Assembly: GCF_002812725.1 (NCBI RefSeq)
Contig: NZ_NMUN01000009.1
Coordinates: 62,001 to 126,000, forward strand
Reading direction: 5' to 3'
Source of the DNA: Microbacterium sp. BR1
Lineage (GTDB): Bacteria; Actinomycetota; Actinomycetes; Actinomycetales; Microbacteriaceae
Length of the DNA: 64,000 bases
How positions within the stretch are numbered: the first letter of the stretch is position 1; each line of letters opens with the position of its first letter. Position numbers and translations under genes: made by a program. The notes below the pieces were generated by a model. It was not told the origin of the DNA. It was given only the letters and a program-made list of their open reading frames with translations, and did no database searches. Shown one piece after another: positions 1 through 9,104 of the stretch.

Positions 1-2
1 GC

Positions 3-866
3 TACAGCGATGTGCGGTCGTGGGTCACCACGCTCGCCGGCAAGCGGGGCGCGACCACCGTCATCAGGGCGTACGGCATCCTCTCCTCGATCCTCGACAT
101 CGCCGTGCGCGATCGGCGCATTCCCGAGAACCCCGCGCGCGGCATCCGGTTACCGAAGAAGCGCGCGAAGCGGCGGGTTTACCTGACTCACACGCAGGTG
201 GACCTTCTCGCCCGCCAGTCGTTGTACCCGGAGGTCATCTACTTCCTCGCCTATACCGGCCTGCGGTGGGGAGAAGCGACGGGTCTGCGGGTAAGAGATG
301 TCGACATCAGCCGTGGCCGCGTGCAGGTGCAAGAGAATGCCGTGATGGTCAATGGCACGATCCATACAGGTACTCCCAAATCACACGTCACCCGATCAGT
401 GCCCTACCCCGAGTTCATCGAGCCAATGCTTCACGCCAAGATGATCGGCAAGTCTCAAAGCGATCTCCTGCTCGGCGATGGCGCATCCCACATGCTGTTG
501 CCGAACTCGCAGGACGGATGGTTCGCTGGGGCGGTCCGCCGCGCTGGTGCGATCGACCCCACCTTCCCTCATGTCACACCGCACGACCTGCGCCACACCG
601 CAGCCAGCCTTGCTATCAGCGCCGGAGCGAACGTGAAAGCCGTCCAGCGCATGCTCGGACACGCCTCCGCCGCGATGACCCTCGACACCTACGCCGACCT
701 CTTCGACGACGACCTCGACCTCGTCGCACACGCACTCAGCCGCGCACGCGACGCACGCACTGTCACTCTTCATGAGTCGCCGAGAACCTCGCCGAGCGAC
801 CCGCACGCAACAGGCCCGTACATCCCGCCCGGAATCGCTCCAGGCAGCTACAACCCTGCCCGCTAA
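3..866 (+). CDS. tyrosine recombinase (integrase), 5' end outside window
   Basis: Site-specific recombinase that would integrate and excise a mobile element. The frame is open to the left edge, so the N-terminal arm-binding part is missing; the first possible start inside the window is GTG at 12, but codons before it are also open. Counting from that GTG, the catalytic set is visible: Arg85 (TGLRWGEA), His191 and Arg194 (HDLRH), His217 (LGHAS) and the nucleophile Tyr227 (DTYADL). The C-terminal tail after the Tyr is rich in Pro and Thr. The gene ends 165 bp from the 3' end of a tRNA-Ser gene, the usual target of such enzymes, so the element lies to the left of the window. Family call is firm; the element type (prophage or ICE) cannot be told. 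Confidence 0.9.
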   Translation, partial: YSDVRSWVTTLAGKRGATTVIRAYGILSSILDIAVRDRRIPENPARGIRLPKKRAKRRVYLTHTQVDLLARQSLYPEVIYFLAYTGLRWGEATGLRVRDVDISRGRVQVQENAVMVNGTIHTGTPKSHVTRSVPYPEFIEPMLHAKMIGKSQSDLLLGDGASHMLLPNSQDGWFAGAVRRAGAIDPTFPHVTPHDLRHTAASLAISAGANVKAVQRMLGHASAAMTLDTYADLFDDDLDLVAHALSRARDARTVTLHESPRTSPSDPHATGPYIPPGIAPGSYNPAR

Positions 867-982
867 ACGACACCTCGAGCTGTTCTCGCGCGTCGTTCCG
901 GGCGCCCGGAACGCTCCGAATAGGCCGCTGGGAAGCACGTTCTTTCCCAAATCTTTCCCACAAGCCGAATTCGTGAAAGACA

Positions 983-1025
983 GAAGCCCCGCGATCCCAG
1001 TGTTTCCAAGGGTTCGCGGGGCTTC
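983..1025 (-). terminator. terminator of tRNA-Ser
   Basis: Inverted repeat GAAGCCCCGCGA / TCGCGGGGCTTC with an 18-19 nt loop, immediately downstream of the minus-strand tRNA-Ser. It probably ends the tRNA transcript and, with the tRNA 3' end, sits at the attachment junction. Confidence 0.6.
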
Positions 1026-1030
1026 GACGA

Positions 1031-1121
1031 TGGCGGTGACGGTGGGATTTGAACCCACGGTAGGGGGTTACCCTACACAACTTTTCGAGAGTTGCACCTT
1101 CGGCCGCTCGGACACGTCACC
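1031..1121 (-). tRNA. tRNA-Ser (CGA)
   Basis: Read on the minus strand the gene starts GGTGACG and ends CGTCACC, discriminator G, then an encoded CCA. The anticodon loop is CTCGAAA, giving anticodon CGA (reads UCG). It has the long variable arm typical of serine tRNAs (91 nt with CCA). Its 3' end faces the integrase gene, which fits a role as the attachment site. Confidence 0.93.
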
Positions 1122-1200
1122 GCGGAATAGCTTACGTGCCCACGTGTCGCGCCGCCAATCGCAAACGACGAGGACCGTCGTTCCCGGCTACGTGCGCGTG

Positions 1201-1953
1201 TCACACCGCCGCCCAACCGCCGTCGACCGCGAGGATGGCGCCGGAGACGTTGGAAGCGTCGTCGCTGAGCAGCCAGGTGATCGCCGCGGCCAACTGCTCG
1301 GGCTGCGCGACTGCGGGTATGTTCGTCTGCAGCAACGGCCCGATTCGCTGTGCTGCCCACTCGGAGCGGAACGGGGCCTCGATGCTCGTCGCGACGGGTC
1401 CGGGGGCGACGACGTTGCAGCGGATTCCCTTCGGGGAGTAGTAGAACGCGGTGCTCTGGGAGAAGCCGTTCACCGCATGCTTCGACGTCGTATAGGGCGT
1501 TCCCGCGGCCGAACCCCGCTGGCCAGCCTCGGATCCGACGTTGACGATACTGCCCGCACTTGCCTCGAGCATCCTCGGCAGCACCGCACGGGTCAGGCGC
1601 ATCATCGCGGTCACGTTTACGGCCATGACCCGCTCCCAGGTCTCGTCCGCGATCTCCGCGGTCGGCTCGAATCCGTCCATGATCCCCGCGACGTTCGCGA
1701 GCCCGTCGATGCGGTCGCCCGCCACCTCCACCACTCGGCGCACCGTCTCTTCGTCCGTCAGGTCGCCCGCGACGGTGACGACGTCTCCGCCGACCTCGGC
1801 GGTCAGCAATTCCAGGCGGTCGGGCGAGATGTCCACCGCGACGACCCGCCCGCCCTCGCGTGCGAGCCTCTCGACCGTAGCGCGGCCGATTCCGGCTCCT
1901 CCCCCCGTGACGATGACGGTGCGACCCTCGAAGCGTGCCGTGCTGTTGGTCAT
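1201..1953 (-). CDS. SDR family NAD(P)-dependent oxidoreductase
   Basis: Classical short-chain dehydrogenase of 250 aa. The cofactor glycine motif TGGGAGIG is at residues 16-23, and the catalytic residues are Ser141, Tyr154 and Lys158 (YTTSK). The start at 1953 is preceded by a GAGGAG ribosome binding site; longer in-frame starts lack one. The substrate cannot be read from sequence. It is not of the mycofactocin-coupled type seen at 12-16 kb, because it lacks the insertion after beta strand 2. It stands alone between tRNA-Ser and a divergent exporter gene. Confidence 0.85.
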   Translation of the reverse strand: MTNSTARFEGRTVIVTGGGAGIGRATVERLAREGGRVVAVDISPDRLELLTAEVGGDVVTVAGDLTDEETVRRVVEVAGDRIDGLANVAGIMDGFEPTAEIADETWERVMAVNVTAMMRLTRAVLPRMLEASAGSIVNVGSEAGQRGSAAGTPYTTSKHAVNGFSQSTAFYYSPKGIRCNVVAPGPVATSIEAPFRSEWAAQRIGPLLQTNIPAVAQPEQLAAAITWLLSDDASNVSGAILAVDGGWAAV

Positions 1954-2065
1954 GATGTCTCCTCTTCTCGAGGTCAGTCCAGCGGCAATCCGCGCGGCCA
2001 CACAGGGTCGTTGGTCCCGTCACGCATCGCGGCTCAATGCGGACCCGCACCCCCTGGTCGCGGGC

Positions 2066-2071
2066 TAGGTT
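2066..2071 (+). promoter_or_regulatory. -10 element of leaderless exporter gene
   Basis: TAGGTT ends 6 nt before the ATG at 2078 and there is no ribosome binding site, so the transcript is expected to start at or next to the start codon. Confidence 0.55.
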
Positions 2072-2077
2072 GGCCCC

Positions 2078-3484
2078 ATGGCCCCCACGATGACGACACA
2101 GCAGCGCCTGGTCCTGGCGGTCGCGGTGCTCGCGTCGTTCGTGGCGTTCCTCGACGGAACCGTCGTCACGGTCGCACTACCCGCGATCGACCGCGAACTG
2201 GGGGGTGGCCTCACCACACAGCAGTGGGTCGTCGACGCGTACCTCATCACACTCGGCGCGCTCATCCTGCTCGCGGGGTCGGTGAGCGACGCGTTCGGGC
2301 GCATCCTCGTGCTGCGGATCGGGCTGATCGGCTTCGGCGTCGCCTCGGTCGCGATCGCCCTCGCACCCGACCCGGTCGTACTGATCGTCGCCCGCGCGAT
2401 CCAGGGCGCGGCCGGGGCGTTCCTCGTGCCCAGCTCTCTGGCCCTGATCACCTCGACCTTCCGCGACGCCGCACAGGGCCGGGCGATCGGTATCTGGACC
2501 GCCCTCACCACTTGCGCGATGCTCGCCGGACCCGTCATCGGCGGCCTCTTCGTCGACCTGCTTTCCTGGCGCCTGGTGTTCCTGATCAACGTCCTGCCGA
2601 TCGCGGTCACGCTGTGGCTGCTGACACGCCTGACGCACCGCGACGTGCGACGACCGGATGCCTCGATCGATTGGCTCGGCGCGGCGCTCTGCACGCTCGG
2701 GCTCGGCGGTTTCGTCTTCGCACTCATCGAACAACCGAACCTGGGCTGGGGCTCGCCCATCATCCTCATCCCCGGCATCGCCGGGCTCGCCATGTTCGTC
2801 GCGTTCCTGTTCCGTCAGCGCACGGCGACCACGCCGATCCTCCCCCTCGGCCTCTTCCGCGTCCGCAACTTCTGGACGGGCAACGTCGCGACCGCCTTCG
2901 TCTACGGCGCACTGAGCCTCAACGGCTTCGTCGTCGGGGTGTACCTGCAGCAGGGCGCCGGCCTGAGCGCGACGCTCGCGGGGCTCGCGAGTCTGCCCGG
3001 CACGGTCCTGCTCATCCTGCTCAGCTCGCGCGTCGGCGCTCTCTCGGGACGTTTCGGCCCGCGGTTGTTCATGACCGCCGGGCCGCTCGTGATGGCGGCG
3101 GGGGCGCTCCTGCTGCTGACCGTCCGCGACGACTTCTCGTACTGGACGCAGGTTCTGCCGGGCATCCTGGTATTCGGCCTCGGCATCTCGCTCACCGTGG
3201 CGCCTCTGACATCCGCGATCCTCGGGTCGATCGACACGGAACGCTCGGGCATCGCCTCCGCCGTCAACAACGCCGTCTCGCGCGTCGCCGGGTTGATCGT
3301 GATCGCTCTGCTCGCGACGATCGTCGGCGGATCGCTCGACCTCGACGGCTTCCACCGCGCCGCGATCGTCACGGCGGCCCTCATGGCGGTCGGCGGGCTC
3401 GTCTCTTTCGCCGGCATCCGCAATCCGCCGCGCGCCGCGATGGCGAAGGCCGAACCGCGGTCGGCGAGCGAGAACGATCGTTAG
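2078..3484 (+). CDS. MFS transporter, DHA2 (EmrB/QacA-like) drug exporter
   Basis: Integral membrane proton-driven exporter of 468 aa, the usual length for the 14-helix DHA2 group. The N-terminus has helix 1 with FLDGTVVTVALPAI and the following QWVVDAYLI, both hallmarks of this group. Motif A-like GSVSDAFGR follows helix 2, and the helix-5 region carries GPVIGGL (motif C). The start is fixed by the -10 element 6 nt upstream. It is divergent from the SDR at 1201-1953; no regulator gene sits beside it. Substrate unknown; drug or metabolite export is a family-level guess. Confidence 0.88.
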   Translation: MAPTMTTQQRLVLAVAVLASFVAFLDGTVVTVALPAIDRELGGGLTTQQWVVDAYLITLGALILLAGSVSDAFGRILVLRIGLIGFGVASVAIALAPDPVVLIVARAIQGAAGAFLVPSSLALITSTFRDAAQGRAIGIWTALTTCAMLAGPVIGGLFVDLLSWRLVFLINVLPIAVTLWLLTRLTHRDVRRPDASIDWLGAALCTLGLGGFVFALIEQPNLGWGSPIILIPGIAGLAMFVAFLFRQRTATTPILPLGLFRVRNFWTGNVATAFVYGALSLNGFVVGVYLQQGAGLSATLAGLASLPGTVLLILLSSRVGALSGRFGPRLFMTAGPLVMAAGALLLLTVRDDFSYWTQVLPGILVFGLGISLTVAPLTSAILGSIDTERSGIASAVNNAVSRVAGLIVIALLATIVGGSLDLDGFHRAAIVTAALMAVGGLVSFAGIRNPPRAAMAKAEPRSASENDR

Positions 3485-3523
3485 TTCTGGCGCCGCTCTC
3501 TGCCCTTCCGGTCGGCCCCCTGC

Positions 3524-3529
3524 GAGACT
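3524..3529 (+). promoter_or_regulatory. -10 element of leaderless ldh
   Basis: GAGACT lies 6 nt before the ATG at 3536. It fits the xAxxxT -10 pattern seen before other leaderless genes in this window. Confidence 0.4.
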
Positions 3530-3535
3530 GGCCGC

Positions 3536-4489
3536 ATGAGCGCAATCGAGAACGCGAAACTCACCGTGGTGGGCGCCGGAAGTGTCGGTGCCAGCGTCGC
3601 CTACGCGGCACTGATCCGGGGATCCGCACGGCACGTCGCCCTGTACGACATCGCCGCCACGAAAGTCGAGGCCGAGGTGCTCGATCTCGCCCACGGCACG
3701 CAATTCACGGGCGCGAGCGACATCACGGGCGGCAGTGACATCTCGGTCGCCGCGGGATCGCACGTCGTGGTGATCACAGCCGGCGCCAAACAGAAGCCCG
3801 GGCAGTCGCGCATCGAGCTTGCCGAGGTCAATGCGGGCATCCTCCGCTCGATGATGCCGGACCTGCTCGCGGTTGCTCCCGATGCCATCTACGTGATCGT
3901 GACCAACCCGTGCGACGTCCTGACGGTCCTCGCACAAGAGGCTACGGCGCTGCCGCCCGAGCGCATCTTCGCCTCGGGAACCGTGCTCGACACGTCGCGT
4001 CTGCGCTGGAAGCTCGCCGAGCGCGCCGGGGTCTCGACGTCGAGCGTGCACGCGTACATCGTCGGCGAGCACGGTGACACGGAGTTCCCCCTCTGGTCCA
4101 AGGCCACGATCGGTGCGGTGCCGATCCTCGACTGGGTCGCGCCCGGACACCCGCGGATGTCTCAGGACGAGCTCGACGCGATCGCCGTGGATGTGCGGGA
4201 TGCCGCATACAAGGTCATCCTCGGAAAGGGCGCGACCAACTACGCGATCGGGCTCTCCAGCGCGCGGATCGTCGAGGCGATCCTCCGGGATGAGCATGCC
4301 GTCATGCCGGTCAGCACGGTGCTCCATGACTTCCACGGCATCGACGGGGTCGCCCTCTCCGTGCCCTCGATCGTGAGCTCCCACGGCGCGGTTCCGATCC
4401 GCGAGACGGTCTTCTCGGACAGCGAGCTCGGTCTGCTCCGCAGCTCGGCGAGCGCCCTGCGCACGGTCGCGGATTCGCTTCGGACCTGA
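3536..4489 (+). CDS. ldh: L-lactate dehydrogenase
   Basis: Cytosolic enzyme interconverting pyruvate and L-lactate with NAD. At 317 aa it has the normal length. The Rossmann motif GAGSVGAS is at 13-20, the substrate loop reads KQKPGQSR (Gln rather than the Arg of malate dehydrogenase, with Arg92), and the catalytic pair is Asp152 with His179 in VGEHGDTEF. Arg155 lies in the DTSRLR motif. The gene is downstream of the exporter with a 51-nt gap that holds a -10-like hexamer, so it may have its own leaderless transcript. Confidence 0.93.
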   Translation: MSAIENAKLTVVGAGSVGASVAYAALIRGSARHVALYDIAATKVEAEVLDLAHGTQFTGASDITGGSDISVAAGSHVVVITAGAKQKPGQSRIELAEVNAGILRSMMPDLLAVAPDAIYVIVTNPCDVLTVLAQEATALPPERIFASGTVLDTSRLRWKLAERAGVSTSSVHAYIVGEHGDTEFPLWSKATIGAVPILDWVAPGHPRMSQDELDAIAVDVRDAAYKVILGKGATNYAIGLSSARIVEAILRDEHAVMPVSTVLHDFHGIDGVALSVPSIVSSHGAVPIRETVFSDSELGLLRSSASALRTVADSLRT

Positions 4490-4630
4490 AACGAACAGAG
4501 CACGCCCTGCACGATTCGCCTTCGATATCGCACAGATGCACATCGGGCTTCTTCCCCGGCAGGGGAGCCAGTACGTCGCGCCGCCCCGAATGCCAGGATG
4601 GGACGCAACTCACGGCGGGAGGGATCAGGC

Positions 4631-5596
4631 ATGGTCGATGGAGATCGTGACGACGAACGCGCTCGCGCGGCTCTGCGCGCCGCTCAGATGTACTACGTGC
4701 AGGACCTCACGATGGAGGCGATCGCCAGCGACCTGCACACCTCGCGCTCGACCGTGTCGCGGTTGCTCAGCCATGCGCGCTCCAGCGGACTCGTCGACAT
4801 CCAGATCCGCTCGCCCTTCGACGCCGCGACCGAGCTCGAGCGCGATCTCGAGGCGCGCTACGGGATCGCCGTCCACGTCGTCCCCTGTCCCCAGAACATC
4901 AGCGACGTCGACCGACTCGACCGCGTCGCTCTCACCGCGGCACGCCTACTGGCCCGATTCGTCGACTCGAACATGACGTTGGGGGTCGCGTGGGGCTCCA
5001 CCGTCAGCGCGATCAGCAGGCACCTGGTCCCCAAGGACACGCACAATGTCACCGTCGTCCAGATGAACGGTGCCGGAAGCTACCTCACGACCGGGATCGA
5101 CTACACGAGCGAGATCCTGCGCCGTTTCGGTGATGCTTATGGCGCGAAGGTTCAGCAGTTCCCCGTTCCCGCGTTCTTCGACGACCCCGAGACCCGGTCG
5201 GCGCTCTGGCGCGAGCGCAGCACCCGTCGCGTCCTCGACATCCAGTCCCGAATGGACCTGGCGTTGTTCGGTCTCGGCTCACCCTTCGCGGGAGTTCCGA
5301 GCCAGGTATACATCGGCGGGTACCTGGACGAGGCCGACTTCGCGAGCCTGACCGAAGACGAGATCGTCGGCGATGTCGCGACCGTCTTCTACCGCGCCGA
5401 CGGGAGCTGGACGGATGTCGCGCTCAACCGCCGAGCTACGGGCCCGGCCTTCGACGAGCTGCGGCGCGTCGCCCGCCGCATGTGCGTCGTCGCGGGTGAG
5501 CAGAAGGTGCCGAGCCTGCGGGGCGCGCTGGCCGCCCGCCTCATCACCGATCTCGTGATCGACGAGGCTGCCGCCCGCAAGCTCGCGGCATCGTGA
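4631..5596 (+). CDS. SorC/DeoR-type sugar-binding transcriptional regulator
   Basis: 321 aa, with an N-terminal helix-turn-helix (MEAIASDLHTSRSTVSRLLS) and a C-terminal SorC-type sugar-phosphate sensing domain with the typical GVAWGSTV and GAGSYLTTG segments. The start at 4631 is preferred over the upstream in-frame ATG 4598 because GGGAGG lies 9-10 nt before it and a -10-like CAGGAT lies about where the longer form would begin. It is directly upstream of glpK on the same strand, and glpK and glpD share an operator-like motif (see the sites at 5609 and 8985), so it is the natural candidate for the glycerol regulator; that link is inferred. Confidence 0.85.
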   Translation: MVDGDRDDERARAALRAAQMYYVQDLTMEAIASDLHTSRSTVSRLLSHARSSGLVDIQIRSPFDAATELERDLEARYGIAVHVVPCPQNISDVDRLDRVALTAARLLARFVDSNMTLGVAWGSTVSAISRHLVPKDTHNVTVVQMNGAGSYLTTGIDYTSEILRRFGDAYGAKVQQFPVPAFFDDPETRSALWRERSTRRVLDIQSRMDLALFGLGSPFAGVPSQVYIGGYLDEADFASLTEDEIVGDVATVFYRADGSWTDVALNRRATGPAFDELRRVARRMCVVAGEQKVPSLRGALAARLITDLVIDEAAARKLAAS

Positions 5597-5608
5597 TCGC
5601 ACCTCGGC

Positions 5609-5621
5609 GCACGTTCGTGCA
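5609..5621 (+). promoter_or_regulatory. operator-like motif upstream of glpK (shared with glpD)
   Basis: GCACGTTCGTGCA, near-perfect dyad. The same 13-mer with one change (GCACGTTAGTGCA) occurs on the other strand upstream of glpD at 8985-8997. It lies about 40 nt upstream of the glpK -10. Confidence 0.5.
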
Positions 5622-5626
5622 TCGGC

Positions 5627-5656
5627 TGGCAGAAGGCGTGCACGCCTCCGTAATCT
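5627..5656 (+). promoter_or_regulatory. glpK promoter with embedded palindrome
   Basis: A -35-like TGGCAG (5627-5632) and -10 TAATCT (5651-5656) are 18 nt apart. Between them is a perfect 14-bp palindrome AGGCGTGCACGCCT (5634-5647), a position where a repressor would block RNA polymerase. Confidence 0.5.
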
Positions 5657-5702
5657 GGTCCCGGCCCACTGACGGGTTCCGACGACGAAGGAGTACACGT
5701 CG

Positions 5703-7205
5703 ATGACATACATCCTCGCCCTGGACCAGGGCACGACGAGCACCCGCGCGATCGTCTTCGACCACGCGGGCGGCCGTGTGTCGGTCGGCCAGCTGGAACA
5801 CCGGCAGATCTTCCCCCGGGCCGGATGGGTCGAACACGACGCCCTGGAGATCTGGCACAACACCCAAGAGGTGATCGGCGTCGCGCTCGCCCGCGCCGAC
5901 ATCACCCGCCACGACATCGCCGCCGTCGGCATCACCAACCAGCGCGAGACCGCCATCCTCTGGGATCGGCGCACCGGCACACCCGTCCACAACGCCATCG
6001 TCTGGCAGGACACCCGCACGCAGGAGATCGTCGATCGGCTGGCCGCGGACGGGGGCGTCGACCGATTCCGGGCTCGGACGGGCTTGCCCCTCGCCGCGTA
6101 CTTCTCCGCGACGAAGATCGCCTGGGTGCTCGAGAACGTCCCCGACGCGCGTGAGCTCGCGCACGAGGGGCACCTCGCGTTCGGCACCCCCGACACCTGG
6201 CTGCTGTGGAACCTCACGGGTGGTCCCGAGGGCGGCGTGCACGCCACCGATGTCACGAATGCGAGCCGTACCCTGCTGCTCGACCTGGAGACGCTCGACT
6301 GGCACCCCGAGCTGCTCAGCGCCTTCGACATCCCCGCGTCGATCCTGCCCGAGGTGCGCTCGTCGTCGGAGATCTACGGCACCGTCGAATCGTCCAGCCT
6401 GCTGCGCGAGGTACCCATCGCCGGAATCATGGGCGACCAGCAGGCGGCGACGTTCGGGCAGGCCGCCTTCGCTCGCGGCGACAGCAAGAACACCTACGGC
6501 ACGGGCAACTTCCTGGTGATCAACACGGGAGACACCCCCGTCATCTCCCGCAACGGGCTTCTCACGACCGTGGCCTACCGGCTCGGATCCGGCGAGACCG
6601 CCTACGCGCTCGAGGGCTCCATCGCGGTGACCGGGTCCCTCGTGCAGTGGCTACGCGACAACCTGGGCATCATCTCGTCGGCGAGCGAGGTGGAAGACCT
6701 CGCACTGGCCGTCGACGACGCGGGCGGCGTCATCATCGTCCCGGCGTTCTCGGGCCTCTTCGCGCCCCACTGGCGCCCGGATGCCCGCGGCGCGATCATG
6801 GGCCTCACCCGCTTCTCCGACCGCCGTCACATCGCTCGTGCCGCGCTCGAGTCCGTTGCCATGCAGACGCGCGAGGTCGTCGATGCGGCCGCCACGGACA
6901 CCGACGCTCCGATCACCGAGCTGCGCGTCGACGGCGGCATGGTCGCGAACGACACCCTCATGCAGATGCAGTCCGATGCGCTCGGCATCCCCGTCGTTCG
7001 CCCCGCGATCTCCGAGACGACGGCGCTCGGAGCCGCGTTCGCTGCCGGGCTGGCGGTCGGCTTCTGGTCGGGCCTGCCCGAGCTGTCCGAACTGTGGCAG
7101 GAGGATCGCCGTTGGGAGCCGCGGTCGTCGGAGGCGGAGCGGACCCGGATGCTGGAGCGCTGGCAGAACGCGGTCGCACGAACGCTCGACTGGCCCCAGG
7201 AATAG
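5703..7205 (+). CDS. glpK: glycerol kinase
   Basis: Cytosolic ATP-dependent phosphorylation of glycerol to sn-glycerol-3-phosphate. 500 aa, full length. The N-terminal ATPase-fold motif [13 protein letters not shown] is intact, followed by ITNQRET and the conserved VWQDTRT segment; the second FGGY half contains the LRVDGGM stretch. A GAAGGAG site precedes the start. The gene follows the SorC-type regulator and converges on glpD with 10 bp between the stops. With glpD it forms the pathway from glycerol to dihydroxyacetone phosphate. No glycerol facilitator gene is seen here. Confidence 0.96.
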   Translation: MTYILALDQGTTSTRAIVFDHAGGRVSVGQLEHRQIFPRAGWVEHDALEIWHNTQEVIGVALARADITRHDIAAVGITNQRETAILWDRRTGTPVHNAIVWQDTRTQEIVDRLAADGGVDRFRARTGLPLAAYFSATKIAWVLENVPDARELAHEGHLAFGTPDTWLLWNLTGGPEGGVHATDVTNASRTLLLDLETLDWHPELLSAFDIPASILPEVRSSSEIYGTVESSSLLREVPIAGIMGDQQAATFGQAAFARGDSKNTYGTGNFLVINTGDTPVISRNGLLTTVAYRLGSGETAYALEGSIAVTGSLVQWLRDNLGIISSASEVEDLALAVDDAGGVIIVPAFSGLFAPHWRPDARGAIMGLTRFSDRRHIARAALESVAMQTREVVDAAATDTDAPITELRVDGGMVANDTLMQMQSDALGIPVVRPAISETTALGAAFAAGLAVGFWSGLPELSELWQEDRRWEPRSSEAERTRMLERWQNAVARTLDWPQE

Positions 7206-7215
7206 TCCTCGCCGC

Positions 7216-8928
7216 TCAGCGCGAGGCGCGCCGTCGCTGCCCGGCTCGCTCCGCCACCGCGCGCGGCGCGACGCCGTGAGCGACCCGGAGCTCGGCGAGC
7301 GAGCGGGAGCGCTCTTCCTCGATGCGCGCGGCATCCCATCCGGCAGCGTCCGCGAACGCGGCGAGCGTGTGTTCGAAGACGTCGTCGGTGAGGTCGCCTG
7401 TGTAGGTCACGTCGGTGCGCCGCAGAAGGACGTCGTTCAAGCGCGTGGCCTTCTCCTGGTCAACGAAATAGGCCACTTCGCGCGAGGACAGGCGGTCGCC
7501 GAGGATCGGCTCGTCGTGTGCCAGGGCGAGGAAGTTCACGACATCCCGGGCCTTGGTCCCGTAACGCTCCAACAGAACGCGCCCTCGCTCGCGCGACACG
7601 CCACCCAGCTCGGAACGGATCCAGGCATCCTTCGCATCCGGCCGCGGATAATCACGACCCCCGCCGATGGGGAGGTCCTCGGTCGACACGCGGCGCTCGC
7701 TCTGCAGCAGCGCGAGCACGCGGTCGGTCAGCTGCTCGCCGAGCGCCCGGAACGTGGTCCACTTGCCACCGACCAGGTTGAGCATCGGCGCCCCGGGACC
7801 CTGCGTGTCGACGACGCGGTAGTCACGCGAGACGAAGCCCGGCACCATGTCGTCGTGACGGGGCAGGGGACGGATGCCCGAGAACCGGTACACGATCTGC
7901 GAGCGGTCGACGGTCACGTCGGGGAACACCTGAGCGACGAGTTCGAAGAAGTAGTCCACCTCTTCCTCGGTGCAGACAGCGGGTTCGCCCGGGTCCGCGT
8001 CGAGGTCGGTCGTTCCGACGAGCACGCGTCCCTTGAGCGGGTACACCAGCACGATTCGGCCGTCCTGGTGCTCGAAGAAGATCTCGCGCCCGCCCGTCGC
8101 GGCGAGCAGCTCGGGGTTGTCGAGAACGATGTGTGATCCCTTGGTGCCACCCATCAACGTGCTCGGCTGCCCGAGGGCACGGGCCGTGAGGTCGGTCCAC
8201 GGCCCGGACGCGTTCACGATCACGCGTGCCGTGATGATCTGCTCCCTGCCGGTCAGGACGTCGCGCACCATGACGCCGTTCTGGTCGCCCCCGACGGCCT
8301 CGACGTAGTTGAGTGCCGTGGCATCGCCCGCGGCTTCACCATCGAGCGCGACGTCGAGGGCCAGGCGCTCGGGGTCACGCAGCGATGCGTCGTAGTAGGT
8401 CGCGGTGAAGCGGAAGTCCGGGGCGAGTTCGGGTAGCTCGCGACGCGACGCGCGACGCCCACGGAAGCGGTGGCGCGGAACGGAGCCGCCGTCGCGCGAG
8501 AAGAGATCGTATATCGTCAGGCCGATCTTGATGAGCACAGCGCCACGGGCCTTCGGCGTGCGTTGCTTGTGCGTCAGGAAGCGCAGCGGTGCCGCGAGGA
8601 TCCCCGACAACACGCCCTGGATCGGGATCGTGGTCGCCAGGGGAACGACGTGATGCGGGGCGATGCGCAGCAGACCGTTGCGCTCGCGGACCGACTCGCG
8701 CACGAGACGGAACTCACCGTTCTCGAGATAGCGGATGCCCCCGTGGATCATGTGACTCGACGCCGCGCTCGCGCCCGAGGCGAAGTCGTTGCGCTCGACG
8801 AGCAGCACCCGGACGCCCTGCAGGGCGAGGTCGCGGAAGGTGGCGAGACCGTTGATTCCTCCGCCGATGATCACCACGTCATAGTCGGGACGTTCGAAAA
8901 CCTCTCGCACTTCCGGGCGCACGGTCAT
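7216..8928 (-). CDS. glpD: FAD-dependent glycerol-3-phosphate dehydrogenase
   Basis: Membrane-associated oxidation of sn-glycerol-3-phosphate to dihydroxyacetone phosphate. 570 aa from the ATG at 8928, which has AAGGAA upstream; the in-frame ATG/GTG-type start at 8970 would overlap the promoter. The FAD-binding GGGINGL is at about residues 22-28, followed by ERNDFASGASAASS and HGGIRYLE, both typical of aerobic GlpD. The C-terminal DAO_C domain is complete. Divergent from radA, convergent with glpK. An operator-like motif at 8985-8997 is shared with glpK. Confidence 0.94.
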   Translation of the reverse strand: MTVRPEVREVFERPDYDVVIIGGGINGLATFRDLALQGVRVLLVERNDFASGASAASSHMIHGGIRYLENGEFRLVRESVRERNGLLRIAPHHVVPLATTIPIQGVLSGILAAPLRFLTHKQRTPKARGAVLIKIGLTIYDLFSRDGGSVPRHRFRGRRASRRELPELAPDFRFTATYYDASLRDPERLALDVALDGEAAGDATALNYVEAVGGDQNGVMVRDVLTGREQIITARVIVNASGPWTDLTARALGQPSTLMGGTKGSHIVLDNPELLAATGGREIFFEHQDGRIVLVYPLKGRVLVGTTDLDADPGEPAVCTEEEVDYFFELVAQVFPDVTVDRSQIVYRFSGIRPLPRHDDMVPGFVSRDYRVVDTQGPGAPMLNLVGGKWTTFRALGEQLTDRVLALLQSERRVSTEDLPIGGGRDYPRPDAKDAWIRSELGGVSRERGRVLLERYGTKARDVVNFLALAHDEPILGDRLSSREVAYFVDQEKATRLNDVLLRRTDVTYTGDLTDDVFEHTLAAFADAAGWDAARIEEERSRSLAELRVAHGVAPRAVAERAGQRRRASR

Positions 8929-8984
8929 GGGCTTCCTTTCTCCTCGTCCAGGCTGGCCGGTGCGGAACAAATGCGCAAGCTCTC

Positions 8985-8997
8985 TGCACTAACGTGC
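8985..8997 (-). promoter_or_regulatory. operator-like motif upstream of glpD (shared with glpK)
   Basis: On the minus strand GCACGTTAGTGCA, one base different from the glpK copy at 5609. It lies just upstream of a possible glpD promoter (-35 TTGCGC, 17 nt, -10 CAGCCT near 8951). Confidence 0.5.
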
Positions 8998-9092
8998 ACC
9001 GTGCTTCCGTCGACGCACACTCGCCCACATCGGCCTCCGCGTCGAACCCACGACGCACGCGTCCTTCGACGGCGGATGTCCGGGCCCGCACG

Positions 9093-9098
9093 TACGCT
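9093..9098 (+). promoter_or_regulatory. -10 element of leaderless radA
   Basis: TACGCT ends 6 nt before the ATG at 9105; no ribosome binding site is present. Confidence 0.55.
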
Positions 9099-9104
9099 GA
9101 GGCC

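Noticed and set aside
772-3738. 988-residue open frame
   Set aside because: Shadow of the tRNA, SDR, exporter and ldh genes; crosses the tRNA and is Arg/Pro/His-rich, as expected for a non-coding frame of high-GC DNA.
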